The position numbers and the translations under genes were made by a program. DNA of 17,064 bases from CANKJK01 sp964400405 (GTDB taxonomy: Bacteria; Acidobacteriota; Vicinamibacteria; Vicinamibacterales; UBA2999). The notes below the pieces were generated by a model. The model searched no databases. It saw nothing but the letters and a program-made list of their open reading frames with translations, and was not told where the DNA came from. The stretch is from positions 1 to 17,064 of the forward strand of contig CAYNUO010000065.1 of assembly GCA_964400405.1 (NCBI GenBank), given 5' to 3'. Of this stretch, positions 8,240 to 17,064 are shown in pieces (positions within the stretch are counted from its first letter, which is position 1; the number at the start of each line of letters is the position of its first letter).

Positions 8240-11107
8240 TCAGGAGGCGCGGCGGCGATCGAAGAACCGGCGGCAGGCGGCGTCGAACCGCGCGCCCATC
8301 TCCGCCGCCACGGCTGCCGGCACCGGTCCGAGACGCTGCCACTGCTGCTGCGCGCTCCGGACGTCCTGCTCCGCCGCCTTCCACTTGGCGTCGTCGCGCT
8401 GCGGGCTCCCCGCGCCGGCGATGGTGTTGGATGCGAGCCGATCCCGCCACTGCTGCGCCAGCCGTTCAGCCGGTGAGAGATTGGCCGCCGGCTTGCCCGG
8501 GGTCTGATCCGCCAGCAGCTTCTCGACCCGCGCCACCAGCTTCTCCATCCGGCCGCGCGTGACCTCGGGGTCGAGCTCCGTGCCGCTGAACGCCGCCGGC
8601 CAGGCGCCGACCGCCGCGCTCAGCGCCGCCGTGAAGCGATCCGAGAGGCCCGCGATGAGCGACCGCGGCACTTCGCTGCTCTGCTGCCAGCGCGCCCGCG
8701 CGGTCTGGATGGCGGCGTAGAGCCCCTCCGGCGCCTCGCCCGGCGCGGACGCGTCCGCCGGGACCAGCGCTTCGACGTCGCGCACGATGGCTTCACGCTC
8801 CTGCACGTGCGCCTGGATGTCCACCTGATCGCGATGCTTGAAGCGGTCGAAGAACCGGTCGCACGCCGCGCGGAACCGGTTCCAGATCACGTCGGACTTC
8901 GCCTTGCGCACCGGGCCGGTCGCCTTCCACTCCGCCTGCAGCTTCTTGAGTGCGTTCGCGGCAACGTCCCAGTCGGTGGAATCCGCCAGCGCCTCAGCCT
9001 GCGCGCACAGCGCTTCCTTCTTCGCGAGGTTGCCGGCCCACTCGTCCTTCTTGTGCTTGAGGTCTTCCTGCCGGCGGGAGAAGAACCGATCGCACGCCGA
9101 GCGGAACCGCTCCCACGTCGCCTTCTCCTGACCGCGCGGCACGGCGCCGAGCGCCTTCCACTCCGCCTGCAGCTTCTGAATCTCGACCGCCGTCTTCACC
9201 CAGTCGTTGGAGTCGGCCAGTGCCTCGACCCGCTCGATCAGCGCCTGCTTCTTCGCAAGCGTCTCGGTCCGCTGCACCGCCTGCGCGGCAAAGTGCTCCT
9301 GGCAACGCGCGTACACGGCATCCTGGGCGGTCTTGAACCGGCGCCAGAGCGCCTCGCCCTGCGCACGCGGAGCGGCGGCGACATCCTTCCACTTCGTCTG
9401 GAGCTCGCGCATCTTCCGCGCGGCCTCGTCGAGGTCGGCTGCGTCCTTCAGCGCTTCCATCGCCGCGCACAGCTCTTCCTGCACCTGGACGTTGGCGAAC
9501 CGCTGCCAGTCGTCGGCGTCACGCAGCTCCTGCACACGGGGCCCGAGCTTCGTGCGCGCTGCTTCGAGGCGCGACACCAGTTCCTGCCGATCCTGCTTGG
9601 TCGGCAGCGGCAGCTTCTCCTCGAGCACGTCGCGGAGTTCGCGCAGCGCCTTGTCGCCGGCCTTGAGCGTCAGCGTCTCGGCCGCAGCCACCGACTCCAC
9701 GTGCTTGCAGATCTGCTGCAGACGCCGCAGGTTCTCCTGCTCCTGCTTGCCGCGGCGCTCCTGGACTTCCTGCTCGCGGCCCTCGAGCACCGCCATCGCG
9801 GCGTTCATCCGTGCGGCGGCCTCGGGGTTCGCGTCGCTGAACTCCTGGAGCATCTCGGCGTCGCGTCGCAGCCCTCTCCACCGGGCCACGGACTCCTCGA
9901 CGGCGCGGTCCGGTGCCGCCAGCGTCTCAAGTTCCGCCGCCAGCGTTTCCAGCCGGACGCGGGCAGCCGCGGCCAGCGTCCGCCTGCGGGCACGAGCCTC
10001 GTAGGCCCGGCTCACGTCCTGGAACCGCCGGGTCAGCGAGACCGCAAACTCGGCCGGGATAGGCGGCAGGCCGTCCCACCGTGCGCGCAGCTCCGCCACG
10101 CGGTCCGCGGACGCCTCGCCATCGAGCGTTTCAATCTCGTCGCAGATCGCCACGCGATCGGCCTGTTCACGAGCGACCGCCGCGAGGCGCTCCTGCGCCA
10201 GGCGGCGTTCCTGCTGGCGCTCCGCCATGGCCTCACGGGCGGCCTCGCAGGCCGTCTCGAAGGCGAAGCCCAGCGAGGCGTCGACGTGCGTCGTGTCCGC
10301 CTCGAGTTCGGCCCAGGCCAGGCGCGCCGCCGTCAGCTCAGCCTCGGCGGCATCCAGATCGGCCGTCGACACCACGGCCTCGACGCGGGCCACGATCTCC
10401 AGGCCGCGCTGCCGATCTTCGGCCGTCATCGGCACTTCGGGCGCCGGCACCACCGGCCGGGCGGCTTCCTCGAGGGCGCGCAGACGCGCGCGGGCCCGTC
10501 GCGCCGCCACCTTGCTCCGCGCACGCTGCGCCACGCCGGTCAGCGCGTCCACGTCGGTCACGCGCTCGAGCGCCGCCAGCGCGACGTCCGTGAACTCGGC
10601 TTTCGTCGCGACGTTCAGAATCTCGGCGGCGTCGGTCAGCCGCTCGAAGGCGTGCAGCCGCGTCACGGAATCCTCTGCGTGCCGGCTCACCGACCCGAGC
10701 GCCTTCTGCTCGTGCAACAGGTCGACCGCCACGAGCCGGGCGGCCACGAGGTAGGCCTGCCGCGCGATGCTCGTCAGCTCGCGCCCGCGCCCCAGGTCCG
10801 CCAGGGCGCGAATCAGCGACGCCGCCGTGTCCACGTCGGTGGCCTCCGCCGCGAGCCCGGCCAGGCTGCGCACGGCCTCGGCCTTGACCTCCTCGTCCGG
10901 GTCGGTTCGTCCGACCTCGGCGAGCAGGCCCGGGTCCGTCAGGCGCGTGACGGCGGTCCGGCGGACGCGTGCATCCGGGTCGTCCCGCACGAGGGCGCCG
11001 AGCGTCTCCAGATCATCAGGGCCGCACTCGAGCGCGGCCGCGGCACGCACGGCCGGGTCGGCGTGCTTCCAGCGAGGTTGTGGCTTCAGCCTGTCCAGCA
11101 GTCCCAT
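8240..11107 (-). CDS. Large HEAT-repeat / tandem DUF349 protein, function unknown
   Basis: 955 residues with no signal peptide, so probably cytoplasmic. Residues about 12-210 are HEAT-like helical repeats (DPAVRAAAALEC, DPDARVRRTAVTRL, DPDEEVKAEAVRSL). The rest is a string of charged helical DUF349 units, each with a W-x(n)-P-x(n)-RF pattern. The clearest begin near residues 568 (LQTKWKDVAAAPRAQG), 644 (LQAEWKALGAVPRGQE) and 720 (LQAEWKATGPVRKAKS), a period of 76-77 residues. More diverged units lie near 262, 342 and 803, and a final one near 920 (QWQRLGPVPAAV). Each strong unit ends in CDRFF or a similar motif. The composition is rich in Ala, Glu and Arg and suggests a long alpha-helical rod or scaffold. 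Known: DUF349 proteins are widespread but lack an established role. ATG 11107 is the first in-frame start, with only a weak ribosome site. A terminator-like hairpin separates it from glnN upstream. Confidence 0.85.
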   Translation of the reverse strand: MGLLDRLKPQPRWKHADPAVRAAAALECGPDDLETLGALVRDDPDARVRRTAVTRLTDPGLLAEVGRTDPDEEVKAEAVRSLAGLAAEATDVDTAASLIRALADLGRGRELTSIARQAYLVAARLVAVDLLHEQKALGSVSRHAEDSVTRLHAFERLTDAAEILNVATKAEFTDVALAALERVTDVDALTGVAQRARSKVAARRARARLRALEEAARPVVPAPEVPMTAEDRQRGLEIVARVEAVVSTADLDAAEAELTAARLAWAELEADTTHVDASLGFAFETACEAAREAMAERQQERRLAQERLAAVAREQADRVAICDEIETLDGEASADRVAELRARWDGLPPIPAEFAVSLTRRFQDVSRAYEARARRRTLAAAARVRLETLAAELETLAAPDRAVEESVARWRGLRRDAEMLQEFSDANPEAAARMNAAMAVLEGREQEVQERRGKQEQENLRRLQQICKHVESVAAAETLTLKAGDKALRELRDVLEEKLPLPTKQDRQELVSRLEAARTKLGPRVQELRDADDWQRFANVQVQEELCAAMEALKDAADLDEAARKMRELQTKWKDVAAAPRAQGEALWRRFKTAQDAVYARCQEHFAAQAVQRTETLAKKQALIERVEALADSNDWVKTAVEIQKLQAEWKALGAVPRGQEKATWERFRSACDRFFSRRQEDLKHKKDEWAGNLAKKEALCAQAEALADSTDWDVAANALKKLQAEWKATGPVRKAKSDVIWNRFRAACDRFFDRFKHRDQVDIQAHVQEREAIVRDVEALVPADASAPGEAPEGLYAAIQTARARWQQSSEVPRSLIAGLSDRFTAALSAAVGAWPAAFSGTELDPEVTRGRMEKLVARVEKLLADQTPGKPAANLSPAERLAQQWRDRLASNTIAGAGSPQRDDAKWKAAEQDVRSAQQQWQRLGPVPAAVAAEMGARFDAACRRFFDRRRAS

Positions 11108-11128
11108 AGGAGCCCATCAGTGTACAGC

Positions 11129-11166
11129 ACAAGGGCCGGCCCCCCGTGAAGGAGGCCGGCCCCTGT
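11129..11166 (-). terminator. Likely intrinsic-type terminator downstream of glnN
   Basis: GGGCCGGCC (11133-11141) pairs with GGCCGGCCC (11154-11162) across a 12-nt loop. Three further outer pairs (ACA with TGT) follow after one position that is G-U only in minus-sense RNA. The element lies 43 nt past the glnN stop codon and before the DUF349 start at 11107. The T-tract is poor, so it may act with Rho or as a 3'-end stabiliser. Confidence 0.55.
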
Positions 11167-11208
11167 CGGTTTACCGCCGTCCTGCCATCGAAATCGGCAG
11201 GCCCGCGA

Positions 11209-13389
11209 CTACTTCACGAAGAGCATCTCGCGGTAGGTCGGAAGCGGCCACAGCTCGTGCGGCGTGAGCAGCTCGATTTCGTCGCCCACCTCCCGCAGCC
11301 TGTTCATGGCCGGGATGACCTTGTCGCGCATGTACTTCGCGTGCTTGTCCGTCGCACCGCCGCCGTGTGCCAGCGCCGCGTCGAGCGCGTCCGTCTGGAC
11401 CTTGAGCTTGTCGACGAGCTTCGCGTACTTCAGCAGCAGCTTCTTGCCCTGCACGCTGGTCGAGCCGGCCGACCGGACCGCCGACACGCTCTGGGCGACC
11501 TGCTTCTGATACTCGAGCGCCGCCGGCAGGATGTACCGGTTGGCGATGAGCACCATGAGCTGGCCTTCGATGTTGATCGTCTTGTTGTAGGCCTCGAGGT
11601 AGATCTCGTAGCGCGCGTGCAGCTCGCGCCCGTTGAGCACCTTGTGCTTCTCCATCACCTTGACGACGGCCGGCTTGACGATCTCCGGCAGCGCGTCGAC
11701 GGTGTTCTTCAGGTTCAGCAGGCCCCGCTTGGCGGCCTCCTTCTCCCATTCCCTGGAGTAGCCGTTTCCGTTGAAGACGATCCGCTTGTGCTGCTTCGCG
11801 ATCTTGGTGAGCAGCTTCGCGACAGCCTTGTTGAGCTCCTCGCCCTTGGCCACGGCGCCTTCGAGCTCGTCCGCGATCGATTCCAGCGCGTCGGCCGCGG
11901 CCACGTTCAGCACCATGTTCGGCCAGCCGATGTTCTGACCCGACGACACCGCGCGGAACTCGAACTTGTTGCCGGTGAAGGCAAACGGGCTCGTGCGGTT
12001 GCGGTCGCCGGCGTCGCGCGGCAGCTTCGGCAGCGAGCTCACGCCCACGTCCAGCGTACCGCCCTGCTTGGTGCTCTTCGCGGCGCCCTTCTCGAGCTGC
12101 TCGAAGATGTCCGACAGCTGGTCGCCGAGGAAGATCGACAGGATGGCCGGCGGCGCCTCGTTCGCGCCGAGGCGATGGTCGTTGCCCGCGCTGGCGATGC
12201 TGGCGCGCAGCAGACCCTGCCAGGTGTCGACGGCGCGCAGCACGGCGGCGCAGAACACCAGGAACTGCATGTTGTCGTGCGGCGTGGCGCCCGGGCTCAG
12301 CAGGTTGTTGCCGAACTCGTCCGACATCGACCAGTTGTTGTGCTTGCCCGAGCCGTTGACGCCGGCGAAGGGCTTCTCGTGGAGCAGCGCCTCGAGGCCG
12401 TACTTCGGCGCGATGCGCTTGATCATCTCCATCGTCATCAGCTGGTGGTCAGCCGCGACGTTCGCGTTCTCGAAGACCGGCGCGATCTCGTACTGGCTCG
12501 GCGCGACCTCGTTGTGACGGGTCTTGACCGGCACGCCGACCTTGTAGAGCTCCTGCTCGACGTCGGCCATGCAGGCCAGCACGCGCTCCGGGATCGAGCC
12601 GAAGTACTGGTCCTCGAGCTCCTGGCCCTTCGGCGGCTTCGCGCCGAACAGCGTGCGGCCGGCGTTGATGAGGTCGGGACGCGCGAAGTAGAAGTTGCGA
12701 TCGATCAGGAAGTACTCCTGCTCGGGACCGCAGGTCGTGGTCACGCGGGTCGCCGTCGACCCGAACAGCTTCAACACGCGCACGGCCTGGCGCGACAGCG
12801 CCTCCATCGAGCGCAGCAGCGGCGTCTTCTTGTCCAGCGCCTCGCCGGTCCAGCTCACGAACGCCGTCGGAATGACCAGCGTGACGCTGTTGCCATCGAC
12901 GTGCAGGTACGGCGGGCTCGTCGGGTCCCACGCGGTGTAGCCGCGGGCCTCGAACGTGGAGCGCATGCCGCCTGACGGGAAGCTCGAGGCGTCCGGTTCG
13001 CCCTTGATCAGTTCCTTGCCCGAAAACTCGATGAGAACCTTGCCCTCGGCGGTCGGCCAGATGAACGAATCGTGCTTCTCGGCCGTGATCCCGGTGAGCG
13101 GCTGGAACCAGTGGGTGTAGTGCGTCGCGCCGTGCTCGACGGCCCAGTCCTTCAGCGCGCCGGCCACCGCGTCAGCGGTTGCGGCGTCAAGCGCTTCGCC
13201 GCGCGTGATCGTGGCGCGCAGCGCCTTGTAGGCCGCCTTCGGCAGGCGGGCTTCCTGAACCTTGTCGTTGAACACGAGCGAGCCATAGAGCTCGGCGACA
13301 TTCGTCGGCGTGGTCAACGCGGCGCGGCCGGCGGTCAGCGACCAGTCGCGGATGTTCTTGACGGCATCAGCCAGTGCAGCAGATCCCAT
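11209..13389 (-). CDS. glnN: Glutamine synthetase type III
   Basis: ATP-dependent amidation of glutamate to glutamine, the main ammonium-assimilation step; 726 residues, the expected length for GSIII and much longer than GSI (about 470). GSIII hallmarks seen: VNVAELYGSLVF-like N-terminus (NVAELYGSLVFND), a THYTHWFQPLTG segment, CGPEQEYFLID at 220-230 with metal-binding glutamates, HNEVAPSQYEIAPVF, HEKPFAGVNGSGKHNNWS starting at H337, and RLGANEAPPAI at 406-416. The C-terminal third (DALPEIVKPAVVKVMEKHKV and following helices) is the GSIII-specific region. ATG 13389 is preceded by AAAGGA about 11 nt upstream. GSIII enzymes are dodecamers of two hexameric rings and lack the GSI adenylylation control; that is family knowledge. 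It is transcribed divergently from the sahR-like/metH operon through a 311-bp regulatory gap. Confidence 0.97.
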   Translation of the reverse strand: MGSAALADAVKNIRDWSLTAGRAALTTPTNVAELYGSLVFNDKVQEARLPKAAYKALRATITRGEALDAATADAVAGALKDWAVEHGATHYTHWFQPLTGITAEKHDSFIWPTAEGKVLIEFSGKELIKGEPDASSFPSGGMRSTFEARGYTAWDPTSPPYLHVDGNSVTLVIPTAFVSWTGEALDKKTPLLRSMEALSRQAVRVLKLFGSTATRVTTTCGPEQEYFLIDRNFYFARPDLINAGRTLFGAKPPKGQELEDQYFGSIPERVLACMADVEQELYKVGVPVKTRHNEVAPSQYEIAPVFENANVAADHQLMTMEMIKRIAPKYGLEALLHEKPFAGVNGSGKHNNWSMSDEFGNNLLSPGATPHDNMQFLVFCAAVLRAVDTWQGLLRASIASAGNDHRLGANEAPPAILSIFLGDQLSDIFEQLEKGAAKSTKQGGTLDVGVSSLPKLPRDAGDRNRTSPFAFTGNKFEFRAVSSGQNIGWPNMVLNVAAADALESIADELEGAVAKGEELNKAVAKLLTKIAKQHKRIVFNGNGYSREWEKEAAKRGLLNLKNTVDALPEIVKPAVVKVMEKHKVLNGRELHARYEIYLEAYNKTINIEGQLMVLIANRYILPAALEYQKQVAQSVSAVRSAGSTSVQGKKLLLKYAKLVDKLKVQTDALDAALAHGGGATDKHAKYMRDKVIPAMNRLREVGDEIELLTPHELWPLPTYREMLFVK

Positions 13390-13670
13390 GGTGACAACAG
13401 TCCTTTCGTTCGCGTCGTGGCGAGAGTGCGTGAATGTTGGGTGAATAACGCGGTGGTGAAAGGATTATGCACGGATCACCGCGCAACCTGCAAGAAATCG
13501 ACGCATTCGTCGACCAAACTCGCCACAAACGTGCACGGCGACGTCCAGTTTCGTGCACATGCAGCACAGTTTTGCTGACACGCAGCGTAAAGATCGACCG
13601 ATCGGCGGGCGCGTGCCCGCGAAAACGTGCAGCCACGGCGAGCGAAGCCGGGATCGTGCGCACAGATCGC

Positions 13671-13699
13671 TTGCCTCATCGAATCTATAAATGTAGATT
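13671..13699 (+). promoter_or_regulatory. Putative promoter for the sahR-like/metH operon
   Basis: TTGCCT (13671-13676) and TAGATT (13694-13699) are 17 bp apart. Transcription would start near 13706-13707, right at the second in-frame ATG (13707), implying a leaderless message. The -10 lies inside the operator dyad, so regulator binding would exclude RNA polymerase. Confidence 0.42.
13683..13698. promoter_or_regulatory. Putative SahR-type operator upstream of the second regulator and metH
   Basis: Core ATCTATAAATGTAGAT, within the perfect dyad GAATCTA/TAGATTC (13681-13700, 6-bp spacer TAAATG). It abuts ATG 13701. It shares ATC-N2-TAAAT-N3-GAT with the site at 2153-2168 upstream of the ahcY operon. 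The AT-rich dyad is conspicuous in this GC-rich sequence. Confidence 0.68.
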
Positions 13700-13700
13700 C

Positions 13701-14687
13701 ATGGATATGCAGAAGGCATCCGCGCTGTTCCGGCTCCTCGGGGAGTCCACGCGCCTGCGCCTGCTGCGGGTGCTTTCCGTCGATCGGTTCAATGTCAGCG
13801 AACTGACCGGGATTCTCGGACTCGCGCAGTCGGGTGTCTCCCGGCATCTCAGCCTGCTCAAGGACGCCGGCCTCGTCGTCGAGGACCGGGAGGGCGGATT
13901 CGTCTACTACCGCCGCGCTGACCAGCGGACGGCCGACCCGGTGTGGGCCATGCTCGACGCGCAGTTCGCGCAGTCGCTCGACGACCGGGCGGTCCGGGCG
14001 GACGAGGCCCGCCTGCAGGAGGTCCTGCGGCTCCGGAAGGAGAACTTCGACGCCCACGGCGACCAGCGGCAGCTCGTGCCCGGCCGGAGCTGGGCAGCCT
14101 GGGCCCGCGCCCTTGGTCACCTGCTGCCCGAAGTGGACGTCGTCGATGTCGGCTGCGGCGAGGGCTATCTGACGCTGGAAGCCGCGCGGTTCGCACGCAG
14201 CGTCATCGGCGTCGACCGATCCGACGAAGTGCTGGAGCGGGCGCGCGCCCTGGCGGCGCGGCGGCGCGTGACCAACGTGCAATGGCGCAAGGGCGATCTG
14301 GCGCGGCTGCCGCTCCCGGACGCGAGCGTCGACCTCGCCCTGCTCTCCCAGGCCCTGCATCACTCGACGGACCCCGAGGAGGTCATCGGCGAGGCGACCC
14401 GCGTGCTGCGGCCCGGCGGCCAGATTCTCATCCTCGACCTTCGGGAACACGAGGAAAGCTGGGTGCGCGACCGCCTGGGCGACACGCACCTCGGCTTTTC
14501 CGAACGCACGCTCACGGCCCTGCTCGAACAGGCGGGCTACTCCCAGATTCGCATCAGCGTCGGCACGCGCCTGGCCGGCGACCCCTTCGTCGTCCTCGTC
14601 GCCTCCGGCGTCAAGGCGTTCGACACCGAATCCCCGGCGCGACATCGCGAACCGGCGGCACGAAGCCGCCGGCGCGCCCGGACCTGA
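13701..14687 (+). CDS. SahR-like regulator: ArsR HTH fused to SAM-dependent methyltransferase domain (copy 2)
   Basis: Probable SAM-cycle regulator, 328 residues, paralogous along its whole length to the gene at 1147-2154. ArsR winged helix at about 5-75: LFRLLGESTRLRLLRVL, then NVSELTGILGLAQSGVSRHL. There is no cysteine in the metal-site position, so the effector is probably not a metal. The methyltransferase domain is at about 105-310, with motif I VVDVGCGEG near 148-156, VIGVDRSDEVLERA, LLSQALHHSTDPEE and VLRPGGQILILDL. The frame is open upstream to 13467, but ATG 13701 (or 13707) is chosen: the HTH begins at once, the length matches its paralogue, and the operator lies just upstream. metH begins 39 nt downstream on the same strand. 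The Arg-rich tail encodes a perfect 8-bp GC hairpin at 14652-14672. Regulation of metH in response to SAH or SAM is inferred from known SahR systems. Confidence 0.88.
   Translation: MDMQKASALFRLLGESTRLRLLRVLSVDRFNVSELTGILGLAQSGVSRHLSLLKDAGLVVEDREGGFVYYRRADQRTADPVWAMLDAQFAQSLDDRAVRADEARLQEVLRLRKENFDAHGDQRQLVPGRSWAAWARALGHLLPEVDVVDVGCGEGYLTLEAARFARSVIGVDRSDEVLERARALAARRRVTNVQWRKGDLARLPLPDASVDLALLSQALHHSTDPEEVIGEATRVLRPGGQILILDLREHEESWVRDRLGDTHLGFSERTLTALLEQAGYSQIRISVGTRLAGDPFVVLVASGVKAFDTESPARHREPAARSRRRART
14652..14672 (+). other. Strong hairpin at the 3' end of the second sahR-like gene
   Basis: CCGGCGGC (14652-14659), a 5-nt ACGAA loop and GCCGCCGG (14665-14672) form a perfect stem inside the last codons, 55 nt before the metH start. 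There is no T-tract, so read-through into metH is expected. It could set relative expression of the two genes by partial termination or by protecting an mRNA end. Confidence 0.45.
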
Positions 14688-14726
14688 CCGCATCCACCGC
14701 GACGGACTGACCCACAGGACTCCCCA

Positions 14727-17064
<2,338 letters not shown>

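Larger units (their letters stand above)
13390..13700. promoter_or_regulatory. 311-bp divergent regulatory region between glnN and the second sahR-like gene
   Basis: I see no gene here. It holds a possible glnN promoter on the minus strand (TGCATAAT at 13471-13464, with TTGCAG 18 bp before CATAAT). Three GTGAA(T) repeats lie in its leader (13430, 13441, 13456). Two GTGCAC palindromes at 13531-13536 and 13553-13558 are 22 bp apart centre to centre. There is a CAGCA/TGCTG dyad at 13562-13577, and a perfect GCGGGC-GCGT-GCCCGC hairpin at 13605-13620. The SahR-type operator sits at the right end. The GTGCAC pair lies about 65-90 bp upstream of the glnN -10, where an activator might bind. Confidence 0.45.

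Noticed and set aside
8807..11149. 780-codon open frame on the plus strand opposite the DUF349 gene; similar long antisense frames lie opposite speA, glnN, metH, pepF and the sahR-like genes
   Set aside because: These are artefacts of GC-rich codon usage. Their translations are Arg/His/Val-rich low-complexity sequence with no recognisable domain, and each lies opposite a confidently identified gene.
13467..13700. N-terminal extension of the second sahR-like gene up to 13467
   Set aside because: The translated extension has no domain and would run through the operator and most of the divergent regulatory region. ATG 13701 or 13707 gives a protein the length of its paralogue.
14688..14726. Possible SAM, SAH or cobalamin riboswitch before metH or ahcY
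   Set aside because: The gaps are only 39 nt and 16 nt, too short for these riboswitches, and no conserved core was recognised upstream of either operon.

Overview
The window is 17 kb of chromosome from a GC-rich bacterium. It is densely packed with housekeeping metabolism, and I see no rRNA, tRNA, insertion sequence, prophage or CRISPR. The combination of type III glutamine synthetase, biosynthetic arginine decarboxylase, PepF-type peptidase, cobalamin-dependent MetH and a giant DUF349 protein with high GC would fit an Acidobacteriota lineage such as Vicinamibacteria. That placement is inference from gene content, not a database result.

Layout. Positions 1-2154 (minus): a fused ArsR-type regulator/methyltransferase (SahR-like, copy 1) followed 16 nt later by ahcY, which runs off the left edge. 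Positions 2196-2882 (minus): a TetR regulator, divergent from 2964-3710 (plus), a protein with two helix-turn-helix domains; a dyad lies in their shared promoter. Positions 3747-6003 (minus): a YciA-like acyl-CoA thioesterase and an M3 oligopeptidase, an apparent operon. Positions 6098-8056 (plus): speA. Positions 8065-8206: a 142-nt element with 32-nt inverted arms in a convergent gap. Positions 8240-11107 (minus): a 955-residue HEAT/DUF349 protein. Positions 11209-13389 (minus): glnN, followed by a likely terminator. Positions 13390-13700: a dyad-rich intergenic region. Positions 13701-17064 (plus): SahR-like copy 2, then metH, which runs off the right edge.

The main theme is the S-adenosylmethionine cycle. 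AhcY turns S-adenosylhomocysteine (SAH) into homocysteine, and MetH remethylates homocysteine to methionine. Each enzyme sits in its own two-gene operon behind its own paralogue of a regulator that fuses an ArsR-type DNA-binding domain to a complete-looking Rossmann methyltransferase domain. Both operons carry an operator-like dyad over the regulator's start region. The two dyads share ATC-N2-TAAAT-N3-GAT, and the arm bases that differ change symmetrically (ATCTA/TAGAT versus ATCCG/CGGAT). This suggests an autoregulated SahR-type circuit that has split into two possibly separable branches. It is the most interesting observation here.

Second in interest is the 142-nt element downstream of speA. 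The three mismatches in its long stem are A-C in plus-sense RNA but G-U in minus-sense RNA, so the structure is best preserved as RNA read from the DUF349 gene side. Most long ORFs antisense to the genes listed are GC-driven shadows and are left out.
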